64,000 nt of DNA. Origin: Myxosarcina sp. GI1. Its GTDB lineage: Bacteria; Cyanobacteriota; Cyanobacteriia; Cyanobacteriales; Xenococcaceae. The stretch is from the NCBI RefSeq assembly GCF_000756305.1, contig NZ_JRFE01000058.1:111151-175150 (forward strand), written 5' to 3'. The translations under genes were made by a program, and so were the position numbers. The notes under the pieces are model-generated. The model did not search any database and was not told the origin of the DNA. It worked only from the letters and a program-made list of their open reading frames with translations. Numbering within the stretch: the stretch's first letter is position 1; each line of letters begins with the position of its first letter. This document shows positions 43,168-52,338 of the stretch, one piece after another.

Positions 43168-43171
43168 TAGA

Positions 43172-43468
43172 ATGCCAGTAAATCCCAATCACTACCCCAG
43201 AAATTGGAGCAGCATAGCATTATCAGTAAAAGAAGCTGCCCATTGGCAATGTCAATGCTGCGGGAAAAAATGCTATTCTCCTGGAGAAAAACCAAGTAAT
43301 CTGGGTCGTTCACAATGGACGGCAGATATATTACAAGTACATCATTTGAACCACGATCCTTCACAAAATCAGATTTCTAACCTACAAGCGGTTTGCGCTG
43401 CTTGCCACCTAAACTTACATAGAAGTAAATATAGTCCAGTTAGTCCTGGACAGTTAAAATTATTCTAA
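43172..43468 (+). CDS. HNH endonuclease
   Basis: 98 residues. Zinc pair C27xxC30 and C75xxC78, catalytic LQVHHLNHDPSQNQISNLQAVC (H57-H58...N70) and CHLNLH to close the HNH fold. Small, single-domain, like those of mobile elements and phages. It probably cleaves DNA. It is the first gene of the rightward defence-like run but separated from hsdM by 260 bp. A perfect 14-bp inverted repeat ends four bases before the start codon and could control translation. Confidence 0.88.
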   Translation: MPVNPNHYPRNWSSIALSVKEAAHWQCQCCGKKCYSPGEKPSNLGRSQWTADILQVHHLNHDPSQNQISNLQAVCAACHLNLHRSKYSPVSPGQLKLF

Positions 43469-43728
43469 AAATCGTAGTTTGCATAGAGAGTATGCAGAAA
43501 TTAGCAGAAGCTCGACATCGCTTATAACTGTAATTGTCAAGCTATTTCTAGTTCTTCGCATAGAGCAGACTCCACAGTAAAGGCTGTTCAATGGATTACT
43601 ATCTTTTAACTCTAAGCCAATATATAAGTTGCAAATCTGCCATTTGATTAGATTATGTTCTTAAATAGGCTATGCAAAGGTAATATTCGATATATGGCGA
43701 TTATTACGCCCCTAGTCTAAAGATAGCA

Positions 43729-45801
43729 ATGAACAGAGAGCAACTAAAACAATTAGAAGATGATTTATGGGCTGCTGCCAATAACTTACGAGCCAATAGC
43801 GATCTCAAATCTAGTGAATATGCTACTCCCGTATTAGGCTTAATTTTCCTCAAGTTTGCTGATAATAATTATCGTCGCTACGAACAAGAAATAGAGTCTG
43901 AATATCAAAAATTAAAGGGTGGTCGTCGAGAAAAGTCAATCGTAGAAGTTGCCCTCTCTAAATGTGGTTACTATCTTCCAGATAATGCTCGTTACGATTA
44001 TTTGCTCAATTTGCCTGGTTCAGAAAACATCGCCAAAAAAATCAAAGAGGCGATGGAGGCGATCGAACAATATAAACCAGAGTTAGAGGGGATTTTGCCC
44101 AAAGATGAATATTTTCCTTTAACCCGTACCGATAAAACTATTCCCGCTCAACTACTCAAAACATTTTCCGATATTCCTCGCGATGCCAAGGGGGATATGT
44201 TGGGTCAAATCTATCAATATTTCCTAGAGAAATTTGCTTTAGCAGAAGGACAGGGAGGAGGAGAATTTTTCACTCCCACTTCCGTAGTTAAGTTGATGGT
44301 AGAAATTATCGAACCTCATCGTGGAACTGTATTCGATCCTGCTTGTGGTTCGGGGGGTATGTTTGTCCAGTCGGCAAATTTTATCGAACAGCGTCTGGCT
44401 TCTCTTAACAATGAGAAATCCAACGGAGATTTATTTGTTTACGGTCAGGAAAAAACTTTGGATACTGTCAAATTGGCAAAGATGAACATTGCCGTAAATG
44501 GATTACGTGGTGATGTTCGACAGGCTAATACTTATTACGAAGATCCTTTTAATAGTTTTGGTCAGTTTGATTATATCTTGGCTAATCCTCCCTTTAACGT
44601 GGATGATGTCAGCCTTGCCAAAGTCGAACAAGATGAAAGATTTAATACCTTTGGCATTCCCCGTAAAAAAACCAAAGCTAAGAAATCCGAAAAGGGCAAA
44701 GAAACCGTACCCAATGCCAATTATTTATGGATTAATCTATTTGCCACATCCCTCAAAGATAAGGGAAGGGCAGCTTTGGTCATGGCAAATTCCGCATCGG
44801 ATGCGCGACATTCAGAAGCAGAAATCAGAAAAACTCTGATTGAGAATAATCTCATCTATGGGATGCTCACTTTGTCATCTAATATGTTCTACACGGTAAC
44901 GCTGCCAGCAACACTGTGGTTCTTCGATAAAGGCAAACAAGACGATCGCATTTTGTTTATTGATGCGCGAAATATTTTTACTCAAATAACCCGTAAGCTA
45001 AGAGAGTTTACGGAAGAACAGATCCAGAATATAGCGATTATTAGCAAGCTGCATAAAGGAAATCGCCAAGCTTTTATCAATTTAATAGATCGTTATTTCG
45101 ATCGCGGAATGGAATTATTGCTGGAAAATCAAACTCAGATCGAACCTATTTCCGAGCAAATATTAGAAGTATTAGCAGATGAGCCTGGGCAAGCAGCCGT
45201 TAAAGATTTGGTCAGTCAATGGAAGATGCTAACTAAATTAGAAAGCCGTTATCAGGAGTATCTCAAACACGCGAAAAATCTAGCGGACATTACAGGCAAA
45301 AATAAAGCCCAGCAGGAATTAAGAACCGCCTTCGATCCTTTCTTTGCCGAACTACACCAAGGATTGAAGCAGCTAGATAAAATTGTTCGCAAACAAGAAA
45401 AAACTAAAGCCGAAGCAGCGAAAGCAGAAGGCAAGCGTAGCACTACTGACAAAGAAACCAAACAACTAAAGTCAGCTTTAGAAGCACTACATCGAGAAGT
45501 TAAAATATCCGAGAGTTTCTATAAACATATCTATTGGTTACAAGAGCGATTCCCTCAAGCTGAATATGAGGATGTAACGGGATTGTGTAAGTTGGCGACT
45601 TTAGAAGAGGTAAAAGAGCAGGATTACTCTTTAAATCCTGGGCGTTATGTGGGAGTGGTGATTGAAGAAGATGGTAAGACTGAGGAAGAATTTATTCGTG
45701 ATTTGTTGATGGTAAATGATGAAATTTCAAATCTACATTCAGAGCAAAAAAAGCTTAAAAGAGTGATTGCAAAAAATTTAAAGGAGCTTATTGGTGAATA
45801 A
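43729..45801 (+). CDS. hsdM: type I restriction-modification methyltransferase HsdM
   Basis: 690 residues. The N-terminal helical domain starts EDDLWAAANNLRANSDLKSSEYATPVLGLIFLKFADNNY, typical of HsdM. SAM motif DPACGSGGMFVQS (near 203-215) and catalytic NPPFN (near 286-290) are both intact. A long coiled-coil C terminus follows (KQLDKIVRKQEKTKAEAAKAEGKRSTTDKE region). It transfers a methyl group to adenine in the site set by HsdS. The stop overlaps the hsdS start by 4-11 bases, so they are co-translated. Confidence 0.95.
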   Translation: MNREQLKQLEDDLWAAANNLRANSDLKSSEYATPVLGLIFLKFADNNYRRYEQEIESEYQKLKGGRREKSIVEVALSKCGYYLPDNARYDYLLNLPGSENIAKKIKEAMEAIEQYKPELEGILPKDEYFPLTRTDKTIPAQLLKTFSDIPRDAKGDMLGQIYQYFLEKFALAEGQGGGEFFTPTSVVKLMVEIIEPHRGTVFDPACGSGGMFVQSANFIEQRLASLNNEKSNGDLFVYGQEKTLDTVKLAKMNIAVNGLRGDVRQANTYYEDPFNSFGQFDYILANPPFNVDDVSLAKVEQDERFNTFGIPRKKTKAKKSEKGKETVPNANYLWINLFATSLKDKGRAALVMANSASDARHSEAEIRKTLIENNLIYGMLTLSSNMFYTVTLPATLWFFDKGKQDDRILFIDARNIFTQITRKLREFTEEQIQNIAIISKLHKGNRQAFINLIDRYFDRGMELLLENQTQIEPISEQILEVLADEPGQAAVKDLVSQWKMLTKLESRYQEYLKHAKNLADITGKNKAQQELRTAFDPFFAELHQGLKQLDKIVRKQEKTKAEAAKAEGKRSTTDKETKQLKSALEALHREVKISESFYKHIYWLQERFPQAEYEDVTGLCKLATLEEVKEQDYSLNPGRYVGVVIEEDGKTEEEFIRDLLMVNDEISNLHSEQKKLKRVIAKNLKELIGE

Positions 45802-46903
45802 CAAGTCTTTCAAAGAAGATATTTTTAATAACTTTGCAAAGCTAAATCGAGGATTCGATCTTCCCAATCGATTGATTCAAGAAGGTAGTTATCCAGTTGT
45901 TGCTAGTACATCCATTAAAGCATGGCATAAAGAGTTCAAGGTCAAAGCTCCTGGTGTTGTAACTGGTCGTTCAGGTTCTCTAGGTACAGTTCAGTACATA
46001 CAATTTGATTACTGGCCTCTTAACACTTCTTTGTACGTAAAAGATTTTAAAGGTAATTATCCGAAGTACGTATACTATTTTTTACAGACGATGCACTTAG
46101 AGAACTTTAACTCAGGTGCAGGAGTACCAACATTAAATCAAAATCATCTTCATAAACTATCAATTAAAGTTCCACCAATAGAAATACAGAAAAAAATTGC
46201 TGCTGTACTTTCCGCTTATGATGACCTAATCGATAATAACAAACACTATATTAGTTTATTAGAAAATATGGCAGAGGGAATCTACCGCGAGTGGTTTGTG
46301 CGCTTTCGTTTTCCTGGGTATCAACAAGCTAAGTTTGAAAAAGGATTTCCTTCAAGTTGGAAAGAAAAAAAGTTTGGAGAATTTTGTACTTTGAAGCGTG
46401 GTTACGATCTTCCCAATTCAAAAATAGAAGATGGTAAATATCCTGTAATTGCTTCTACTTCAATCAAGGCTTACCATAATGCTTTCAAAGCCGAGCCTCC
46501 TGTAATTACTACTGGAAGATCTGGAAGTTTAGGTACAGTTCTATTTACTAATAAGCAAAGTTGGCCATTAAACACAACTTTATATGTAAAAGACCTGAAG
46601 GGTAATTCACCTTATTATGTTTATTACACTTTAAAAAATATGGGTTTAGAGAATTTTAATTCTGGCGCAGGAGTACCAACATTAAATAGAAATCATATAA
46701 ATTGTATTAAAATCCGTATTCCCGATCGCGATATTCAAAAAGAATTTCAAGCTAAATTGACACCAATTTTTAGATCGACAGAATTTTTAAAAGCTTCATC
46801 TGTCAATTTGAATGAGACAAAGAATTTGTTGCTTGGACGATTAATTTCAGGAAAATTATCAGTAGAAGATCTCGACATTCAATTTCCACCCAGTATGCTG
46901 TAA
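45791..46903 (+). CDS. hsdS: type I specificity subunit HsdS, two near-identical TRDs
   Basis: 370 residues. Two target-recognition domains (residues ~13-130 and ~204-320) are separated by conserved spacer helices (CR). They align almost end to end: both contain RG(F/Y)DLPN, VASTSIKA or IASTSIKA, TGRSGSLGTV, PLNT, LYVKD and NSGAGVPTLN; identity is about 60% by eye. Usually the two TRDs differ and recognise two different half-sites. The start is TTG 45791 or GTG 45794, overlapping hsdM. Short for HsdS (usually ~400), but both conserved regions are present. Confidence 0.9.
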   Translation: MVNNKSFKEDIFNNFAKLNRGFDLPNRLIQEGSYPVVASTSIKAWHKEFKVKAPGVVTGRSGSLGTVQYIQFDYWPLNTSLYVKDFKGNYPKYVYYFLQTMHLENFNSGAGVPTLNQNHLHKLSIKVPPIEIQKKIAAVLSAYDDLIDNNKHYISLLENMAEGIYREWFVRFRFPGYQQAKFEKGFPSSWKEKKFGEFCTLKRGYDLPNSKIEDGKYPVIASTSIKAYHNAFKAEPPVITTGRSGSLGTVLFTNKQSWPLNTTLYVKDLKGNSPYYVYYTLKNMGLENFNSGAGVPTLNRNHINCIKIRIPDRDIQKEFQAKLTPIFRSTEFLKASSVNLNETKNLLLGRLISGKLSVEDLDIQFPPSML

Positions 46904-47016
46904 TTCTGCCAGCCAATCGCCTATGGTGGTTCGCCATTGTCCAAAGGAAATGTAGAACTGCTCCAGCAGTCATTGCTACCATAGAGAAAAAGCTTAAACG
47001 CTAAACATAGAGAGTA

Positions 47017-47241
47017 ATGGAAGTTCTAAAACTAACAACAGAGATCGATCGCACAGGACAATTAAAGCTCGATCTGCCCACTAATTTAGAGGCGGGAAAG
47101 GTAGATTTAGTAGTAATCGTCAATCCAGTTACGGATGAGAGTAAAGGACAAAATTCTTATGACTTTTCCGATCTAGAAGGAACACTTAGTTGGCAAGGCG
47201 ATGCTGTAGCCACCCAAAGACAATTAAGAGATGAGTGGTAA
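47017..47241 (+). CDS. VapB-like antitoxin of a PIN toxin pair
   Basis: 74 residues. It starts with a beta-rich segment (VLKLTTEIDRTGQLKLDLPTNLEAGKVDLVVIV) like AbrB/VapB-type antitoxins and ends with an acidic tail that would wrap the toxin (SWQGDAVATQRQLRDEW). The stop overlaps the start of the PIN toxin by 11 bases. It lies between hsdS and hsdR, interrupting the RM operon. Antitoxin assignment rests on neighbour and shape. Confidence 0.75.
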   Translation: MEVLKLTTEIDRTGQLKLDLPTNLEAGKVDLVVIVNPVTDESKGQNSYDFSDLEGTLSWQGDAVATQRQLRDEW

Positions 47242-47608
47242 TCGTTATCTGCTAGATACCAATGCTATTGTCGCTTTACTGCAAAAAGATCCCAGCTTAA
47301 TTAAATTACTGCAAAATGCAGAATGGATCGGAATTTCTGTAATTAGTCAGCTAGAATTCCTCGTCTTTACTGGCTTGACGGAAGCAGATAAACAGCTTTT
47401 TCAGCAGTTTGTACGACGGGTGGAAGTAATCGATCTCTCAAGTCAGAATAGCTTTCTTATAGAGCAAATTATTTTTATTCGCCAACAGTATCGTTTGAAG
47501 CTACCAGATGCGATTATCGCTGCTGTGGCAATACAGCATTCGGCAAAATTGGTGACTCGCGATGTTCAACTTAACAGAGTTGCCGAATTAACCGTCGTCG
47601 ATTGGTAA
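47231..47608 (+). CDS. PIN-domain ribonuclease toxin (VapC-like)
   Basis: 125 residues. The first acid is D9 in RYLLDTNAIVALLQ, a second in ISVISQLEFLVF (Glu), and the last ones in LKLPDAIIAAVAIQHSAKLVTRDVQL, the full PIN active-site set. It should cleave RNA when the antitoxin is lost. Overlap with the antitoxin gene shows coupling. The pair sits inside the type I RM operon, which adds selection against losing it. Confidence 0.9.
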   Translation: MSGNRYLLDTNAIVALLQKDPSLIKLLQNAEWIGISVISQLEFLVFTGLTEADKQLFQQFVRRVEVIDLSSQNSFLIEQIIFIRQQYRLKLPDAIIAAVAIQHSAKLVTRDVQLNRVAELTVVDW

Positions 47609-47685
47609 ACAAATTTCAGGGATATAAACGAGGTCGTAAAATAGGCTAATCGGGCATAATTGGGAAAAAACTACAATTAACGGTT

Positions 47686-50600
47686 ATGCCTAACTTCATT
47701 TCTGAAGATGATATCGAACAAGCACTATTAGAACAGTTAGAAACTAAATTTAAGTTTGAATTATTAAATTGCTACACCGAAAAAGCCGATGATTTAAACG
47801 ATCGCTCTAACCGTCAATCTAAAAAAGATGTTATTTTCCGAGATAGGTTAACCGCAGCCTGTATTAAATTAAATCCAGACATTCCCAGAACGGAAATAGA
47901 CAAAGTTGTTGAACGGATTGCCAATCGTAGAACGGCAATGTCGGCGATCACAGCTAACCGAGAATTAGATAAATTAATTCGGGATGGGGTAGATATAGAG
48001 TTTGAAGACGAACGAGGAATCAAACAACAGGAAACAATTCGTTTAATAGATTTCGATCGTCCCCAAGTGAATAAATATTTAGCCGTATCTCAGCTTTGGA
48101 TTCAATCTACAGGACAAGCAGCAAAAGCTGGCTATCGTCGCCCTGATGTAATTCTGTACGTTAATGGTTTACCTCTAGTATTCATCGAATTAAAAAATTC
48201 CAACGTCAAACTTAAGACGGCTTTTGATGACAATCTCGCCAATTATAAAAACGATATTCCTCAGTTATTTCACTGTAATGCCTTTTGTATTCTTTCCAAT
48301 GCGATCGAAACTAAAGTCGGTAGCTTTACCGCAGGTTGGTCTTATTTTTTCAATTGGCTGAGAATTGATAGCGAGAAAGAGAAGGTAAACCGCCAAAAAA
48401 TAGAAGCCGAGCAAACCAGTTTAGAATATGCTATTGCGGGGGTTTGCCAGCCAGCAAAACTATTAGATTATATCGAAAACTTTATTCTCTATCATCAAGA
48501 AAACAATAAAATCATCGCCCAAAATCATCAGTTCATCGGGGTTAATAATGCTTACAAACGCTTCCAAGAGCGAGATAAACACCAGGGTAAATTAGGAGTT
48601 TTTTGGCACACTCAAGGTTCTGGTAAAAGCTTTTCGATGATTTTCTATGCCAGGAAGATTTTTCGCAAACTGACAGGAAATTTCACTTTTGTTGTAGTCA
48701 CAGATAGAGACGATCTTGACGGGCAAATCTATAGAAATTTCCTTAATACGGGAACGGTTAAAGCCAAAGAAGCAGCCCAGCCCAAAAATAGCCAACAGCT
48801 ACGCCAGTTTCTCGGACAAAACAAACGAATTATTTTTACCCTAATTCAAAAATTTGGCTATGACAAAGGTAAAGAATATCCTCATCTAATACCAGATAGC
48901 GATCGCGCGCCATCGTCGGGGAAGCCTCATCGCGAAGTGATTGTAATTGTGGATGAAGCCCACCGCACCCAATACGAAACCCTAGCTGAAAACATGAGGA
49001 AGGGTCTAAAAGGTGCTTATTTTATTGCTTTTACGGGAACGCCATTGTTGGGCAAAGACAAAAAAACTAATAAATGGTTTGGAGATTATGTCTCAGAATA
49101 CAACTTCCAGCAGGCAATGGATGATGGGGCTACCGTACCTTTATTTTATGAAAAGCGCGTCCCCGAAATTCTGATTCAAAATGAAGATCTTAATGAAGAA
49201 TTTTACGAACTCATTGAAGATGAGAATCTCGACGAAGCACAGCAGGCAAAGTTAGAAAGAAAATATGCTCGTGAGATATCAGTTATTAAAAATGATGACC
49301 GCTTAGAAACCATTGCCAAAGATATTGTCTATCATTTCCCTCGTCGCGGATATTTGGGTAAAGGTATTGTCATTGCTGTTGATAAATTCACTGCGGTCAA
49401 ACTCTACGATAAAGTCCAACATCATTGGAAACAAGAGAGAAAAAGACTTAGGGGGTTAATCAAAAAATCTTCTAATGAAGTAGAACAACAAAGATTTAAG
49501 AAGATTCTCGACTATATGAAAAATGTCGATATGGCAGTAGTAATCAGCAATGCCAGAGCGGATATCGACCGATTTCAAGAGCAAGGATTAAATCTCGAAC
49601 CCCACGCCAAAAGATTAGAAGCTTTAGACGAACACGGACACGATCTCGAATACAATTTCAAAAACCCAAAACATCGTCTACAGCTAGTTTTTGTCTGCGC
49701 GATGTGGCTGACGGGTTTCGATGCGCCAACAGTTTCTACTTTGTATTTAGATAAACCCATGAAGGGTCATACTCTAATGCAGACTATCGCCCGCGCCAAT
49801 CGCGTGTCTGACTATCAAATTGCTGGAGTGACCAAACAAAATGGAGAAATTGTAGATTACTACAACGTCTTCCGTAATATGAAAAAAGCTCTCAAGGATT
49901 ATGCTCAAGGTGATGATGAATCTACTAATTCTCCAGTACAGCAAAAAACAGAATTATTCGGCTTATTAGATAATGCTTTAAGCGAAGCTACTAAATTTTG
50001 TCTCGAACATGATGTAGATTTAGACGCAATTGTATCGGAGGATAAAGTATTTAAGAACATTGGTAAGTTTAACGAATATGCCAACGCGCTTTTAAAAAAA
50101 GACGACTGGCGCAAAGCATTTAACGTTTATCACAATACAATTTCGTCTTTATACGAAGCCTGTAAACCCGAAATATTGAGACAACCACTTCGCAAAAAAA
50201 TCCTCGTTATTCAATATTTAAGAGGTGTCATCGATAGCATTGTCGAACAAATAGGTCTAGCAGAAGCCAGCCAAAAGGTAGCTGAATTATTAGATGAAAG
50301 CCTAATAGTAAATAATGCCGAACATAAGCGCGATCGCAGTTTAGAATACCAAATTATTCAAACTGGTAAAACTTGGGATTTGAGTAAAATTGACTTCGAT
50401 CGCTTGCGCCAAGACTTTGGTAAAGCAACATATAAAAATATTGAAATTGCCGACCTCAAAGCATTTATCGAACGAAAGCTTCAGCAAATGCTCGCTCAAA
50501 ATGTCCAGAGGACTAACTTTGCTCAAAAACTACAACAAATAGTCGATCGATATAATGCGGGTGCTTCATCTACAGAGAATTACTTTGAAGACTTGATCGA

Positions 50601-50958
50601 ATTTGCTGAAGCAATGAAAGCAGAAAGCGAGCGACATATTCGCGAAGGTCTTACCGAAGACGAACTTGAGCTATTCGATCTGCTGAAAAAATCCAGGTTA
50701 ACTCAAGCAGAAGAACAAAAAGTAAAACTCGCTGCTAAATCCCTATTATCCAGACTAAAAGAAGAACATCCTAAAGTGCTAGTCCAAGATTGGTGGAAAG
50801 ATAGCCAGACTCAAAAAGCAGTAGAAAATGTAGTCGAGGAAGTATTAGATCGAACCTTACCCAATAGTTACGATAAAAAACTATTTCAAGATACTCGCGA
50901 TCGTATTTACAATCTCGTCTTTGATTTTTCTCAACAAGGTCGTAAATGGACAGCTTAA
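47686..50958 (+). CDS. hsdR: type I restriction endonuclease HsdR
   Basis: 1090 residues, full length. N-terminal PD-(D/E)xK nuclease: RPDVILYVNGLPLVFIELKN (near residues 155-175). Translocase: Walker A WHTQGSGKSFSM (near 308-318), DEAH box VIVDEAHRTQY (near 420), then SF2 motifs AFTGTPLLG, WLTGFDAPTVSTLYLD and MQTIARANRV. A long helical C terminus contacts HsdM/HsdS. The complex uses ATP to pull DNA and cleaves away from unmethylated sites. The frame is intact. Confidence 0.95.
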   Translation: MPNFISEDDIEQALLEQLETKFKFELLNCYTEKADDLNDRSNRQSKKDVIFRDRLTAACIKLNPDIPRTEIDKVVERIANRRTAMSAITANRELDKLIRDGVDIEFEDERGIKQQETIRLIDFDRPQVNKYLAVSQLWIQSTGQAAKAGYRRPDVILYVNGLPLVFIELKNSNVKLKTAFDDNLANYKNDIPQLFHCNAFCILSNAIETKVGSFTAGWSYFFNWLRIDSEKEKVNRQKIEAEQTSLEYAIAGVCQPAKLLDYIENFILYHQENNKIIAQNHQFIGVNNAYKRFQERDKHQGKLGVFWHTQGSGKSFSMIFYARKIFRKLTGNFTFVVVTDRDDLDGQIYRNFLNTGTVKAKEAAQPKNSQQLRQFLGQNKRIIFTLIQKFGYDKGKEYPHLIPDSDRAPSSGKPHREVIVIVDEAHRTQYETLAENMRKGLKGAYFIAFTGTPLLGKDKKTNKWFGDYVSEYNFQQAMDDGATVPLFYEKRVPEILIQNEDLNEEFYELIEDENLDEAQQAKLERKYAREISVIKNDDRLETIAKDIVYHFPRRGYLGKGIVIAVDKFTAVKLYDKVQHHWKQERKRLRGLIKKSSNEVEQQRFKKILDYMKNVDMAVVISNARADIDRFQEQGLNLEPHAKRLEALDEHGHDLEYNFKNPKHRLQLVFVCAMWLTGFDAPTVSTLYLDKPMKGHTLMQTIARANRVSDYQIAGVTKQNGEIVDYYNVFRNMKKALKDYAQGDDESTNSPVQQKTELFGLLDNALSEATKFCLEHDVDLDAIVSEDKVFKNIGKFNEYANALLKKDDWRKAFNVYHNTISSLYEACKPEILRQPLRKKILVIQYLRGVIDSIVEQIGLAEASQKVAELLDESLIVNNAEHKRDRSLEYQIIQTGKTWDLSKIDFDRLRQDFGKATYKNIEIADLKAFIERKLQQMLAQNVQRTNFAQKLQQIVDRYNAGASSTENYFEDLIEFAEAMKAESERHIREGLTEDELELFDLLKKSRLTQAEEQKVKLAAKSLLSRLKEEHPKVLVQDWWKDSQTQKAVENVVEEVLDRTLPNSYDKKLFQDTRDRIYNLVFDFSQQGRKWTA

Positions 50959-51124
50959 AAGTTTGGATAGCTGAGTTTGTATCCGTATGACATCTTCAAA
51001 CACACACAAAAAAGTCAAAAAAATGAATCTCTACCACCAAGCAGGATCTAGACTTAAGCAAGAGAAGACTGCAACAGGCAAAAGACGATTATCAACAGTT
51101 ATCAAATTAGCAAGAGGCAGCATT

Positions 51125-51577
51125 ATGGCAGAAGTTAATCACAGAGAGGAAAGTAGTGGCAATGTTTTTGCTGACTTAAACATTCCCGAACCATCCCTCT
51201 ACAAAGCCAAAGCGGAGTTAGCCAATCAAATTTGTACAGTTATTCAAGAGCGAAATTTAACTCAAGCTGAAGCAGCAGAGATATTGGGCATCAATCAACC
51301 TAAAGTATCGGCACTCACTAAAGGTAATCTAGATGGATTTTCTAGCGATCGCCTTTTTAAATTTCTGAATTTACTGGGTCAAGATATTGAGATTGTTATT
51401 CGTCCTCATACTGACGCACATCGAGAAGCTGGAATTAAGGTCAGCCAAGACCATCAATTACAACAAGAAGAGGAAAAGTTAAATATTGAACCTTGCAAGA
51501 AAAAATCGTTATTAGAAGTTCTAGCAAACTTAGAAGATTTTGAAGCAGATATTGGCGATATTAATGAGGATTTGTAA
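51125..51577 (+). CDS. XRE-family regulator (HigA-like antitoxin)
   Basis: 150 residues from the ATG at 51125; the open frame extends to 50987 with an N-terminal Lys-rich stretch that may or may not be translated. The helix-turn-helix is classic: IQERNLTQAEAAEILGINQPKVSALTKGNLDGFSSDRLFKFLNLLGQDIEI. This layout is that of HigA/XRE antitoxins of the RelE/HigB toxin pairs, and the extra acidic C-terminal stretch suits an antitoxin. No toxin gene was found next to it. It follows hsdR on the same strand and may regulate the RM genes instead. Confidence 0.75.
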   Translation: MAEVNHREESSGNVFADLNIPEPSLYKAKAELANQICTVIQERNLTQAEAAEILGINQPKVSALTKGNLDGFSSDRLFKFLNLLGQDIEIVIRPHTDAHREAGIKVSQDHQLQQEEEKLNIEPCKKKSLLEVLANLEDFEADIGDINEDL

Positions 51578-51585
51578 ATATTACT

Positions 51586-51885
51586 TCACCAGTTTCTCTC
51601 TGTGGCTATATCTTTGCTACCGAGGTAAGAAAATTCGATATCCATAGACTCAAGAATTTGTAGGAGAGCTTCGACCTCAAGTTCTATAATCTCTGCTGCT
51701 TTATTCAAGCTGATAAGCCTGGAAACCAAAGCTCCGACTACAAAGAGAAACCTTTCTTTTTGTTCTACGTCAGAAAATATTTGCACATTGGCAGCAATTT
51801 CTTTTAAGACTTTTTTACTAACCATTAGTTGAAAGTGAGATAATTTATTCTTTAATTTTAATTGCTCCCATTTAGATGTTCTCAA
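51586..51885 (-). CDS. hypothetical small helical protein (UPF0175-like?)
   Basis: 99 residues. The segment FLFVVGALVSRLISLNKAAEIIELEVEALLQILESMDIEFSYL resembles the helix-turn-helix of UPF0175-type VapB antitoxins (LxxxxxSLxxAAxLxxLxxxxFxxxLxxxxI). The N-terminal half is basic. No toxin partner is next to it. It converges on the XRE gene and lies just downstream of the 51892 gene on the same strand (6-bp gap), so they share an operon. Confidence 0.5.
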   Translation of the reverse strand: MRTSKWEQLKLKNKLSHFQLMVSKKVLKEIAANVQIFSDVEQKERFLFVVGALVSRLISLNKAAEIIELEVEALLQILESMDIEFSYLGSKDIATERNW

Positions 51886-51891
51886 GACAAG

Positions 51892-52338
51892 TCACAGCCG
51901 ATCCCAAAAGGTAGATTTATCAATCATCGTCTCCACCGAATCACGCTCCCAATCTACGGGAGTAGGCGGATGTAGCACATAGTAAAAGGGAAAGGTTTGG
52001 TATTCATAATCAATGGTGTAAGCACCATCCCGACCATAAATAAAATTAGCCTCAAACATTTGGCGATAATCCTGAATGCACAGTTGCAGGGCGACATAAC
52101 AAGCCTCATCTGCTAGAGATACTGGCTGCTCTTGTTCTAATGCCCGTTCTACCGCGTCGTAATTGAAACCTTTGGGAACTTTGACTCGAATATTACTGCA
52201 TCCAACGCTCATGGCAAATAAGTTTTTAGTTGTGTATGGGACTTTAGTACGACCCAGTTTGTTAAGTAATTTAGGGCTAATAGAATTTACCCAACCTAAA
52301 CTGCGGATGTAACTTTCAAGATTATAAGAGAAAACCAT
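51892..52338 (-). CDS. hypothetical protein divergent from the RNAP-like gene
   Basis: 149 residues starting at the ATG 52338 (a TTG two codons earlier is possible). Mixed alpha/beta, one cysteine-containing VGCSNIRVKVPKGFNYDAVERAL segment and an aromatic-rich YTIDYEYQTFPFYYVLHPPTPVDWERD ending. Nothing recognised. Its start codon shares two bases with the start codon of the RNA-polymerase-like gene on the opposite strand, so the two promoters must lie inside each other's coding sequence or upstream starts are wrong. Head-to-head arrangement suggests joint regulation. Confidence 0.55.
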   Translation of the reverse strand: MVFSYNLESYIRSLGWVNSISPKLLNKLGRTKVPYTTKNLFAMSVGCSNIRVKVPKGFNYDAVERALEQEQPVSLADEACYVALQLCIQDYRQMFEANFIYGRDGAYTIDYEYQTFPFYYVLHPPTPVDWERDSVETMIDKSTFWDRL

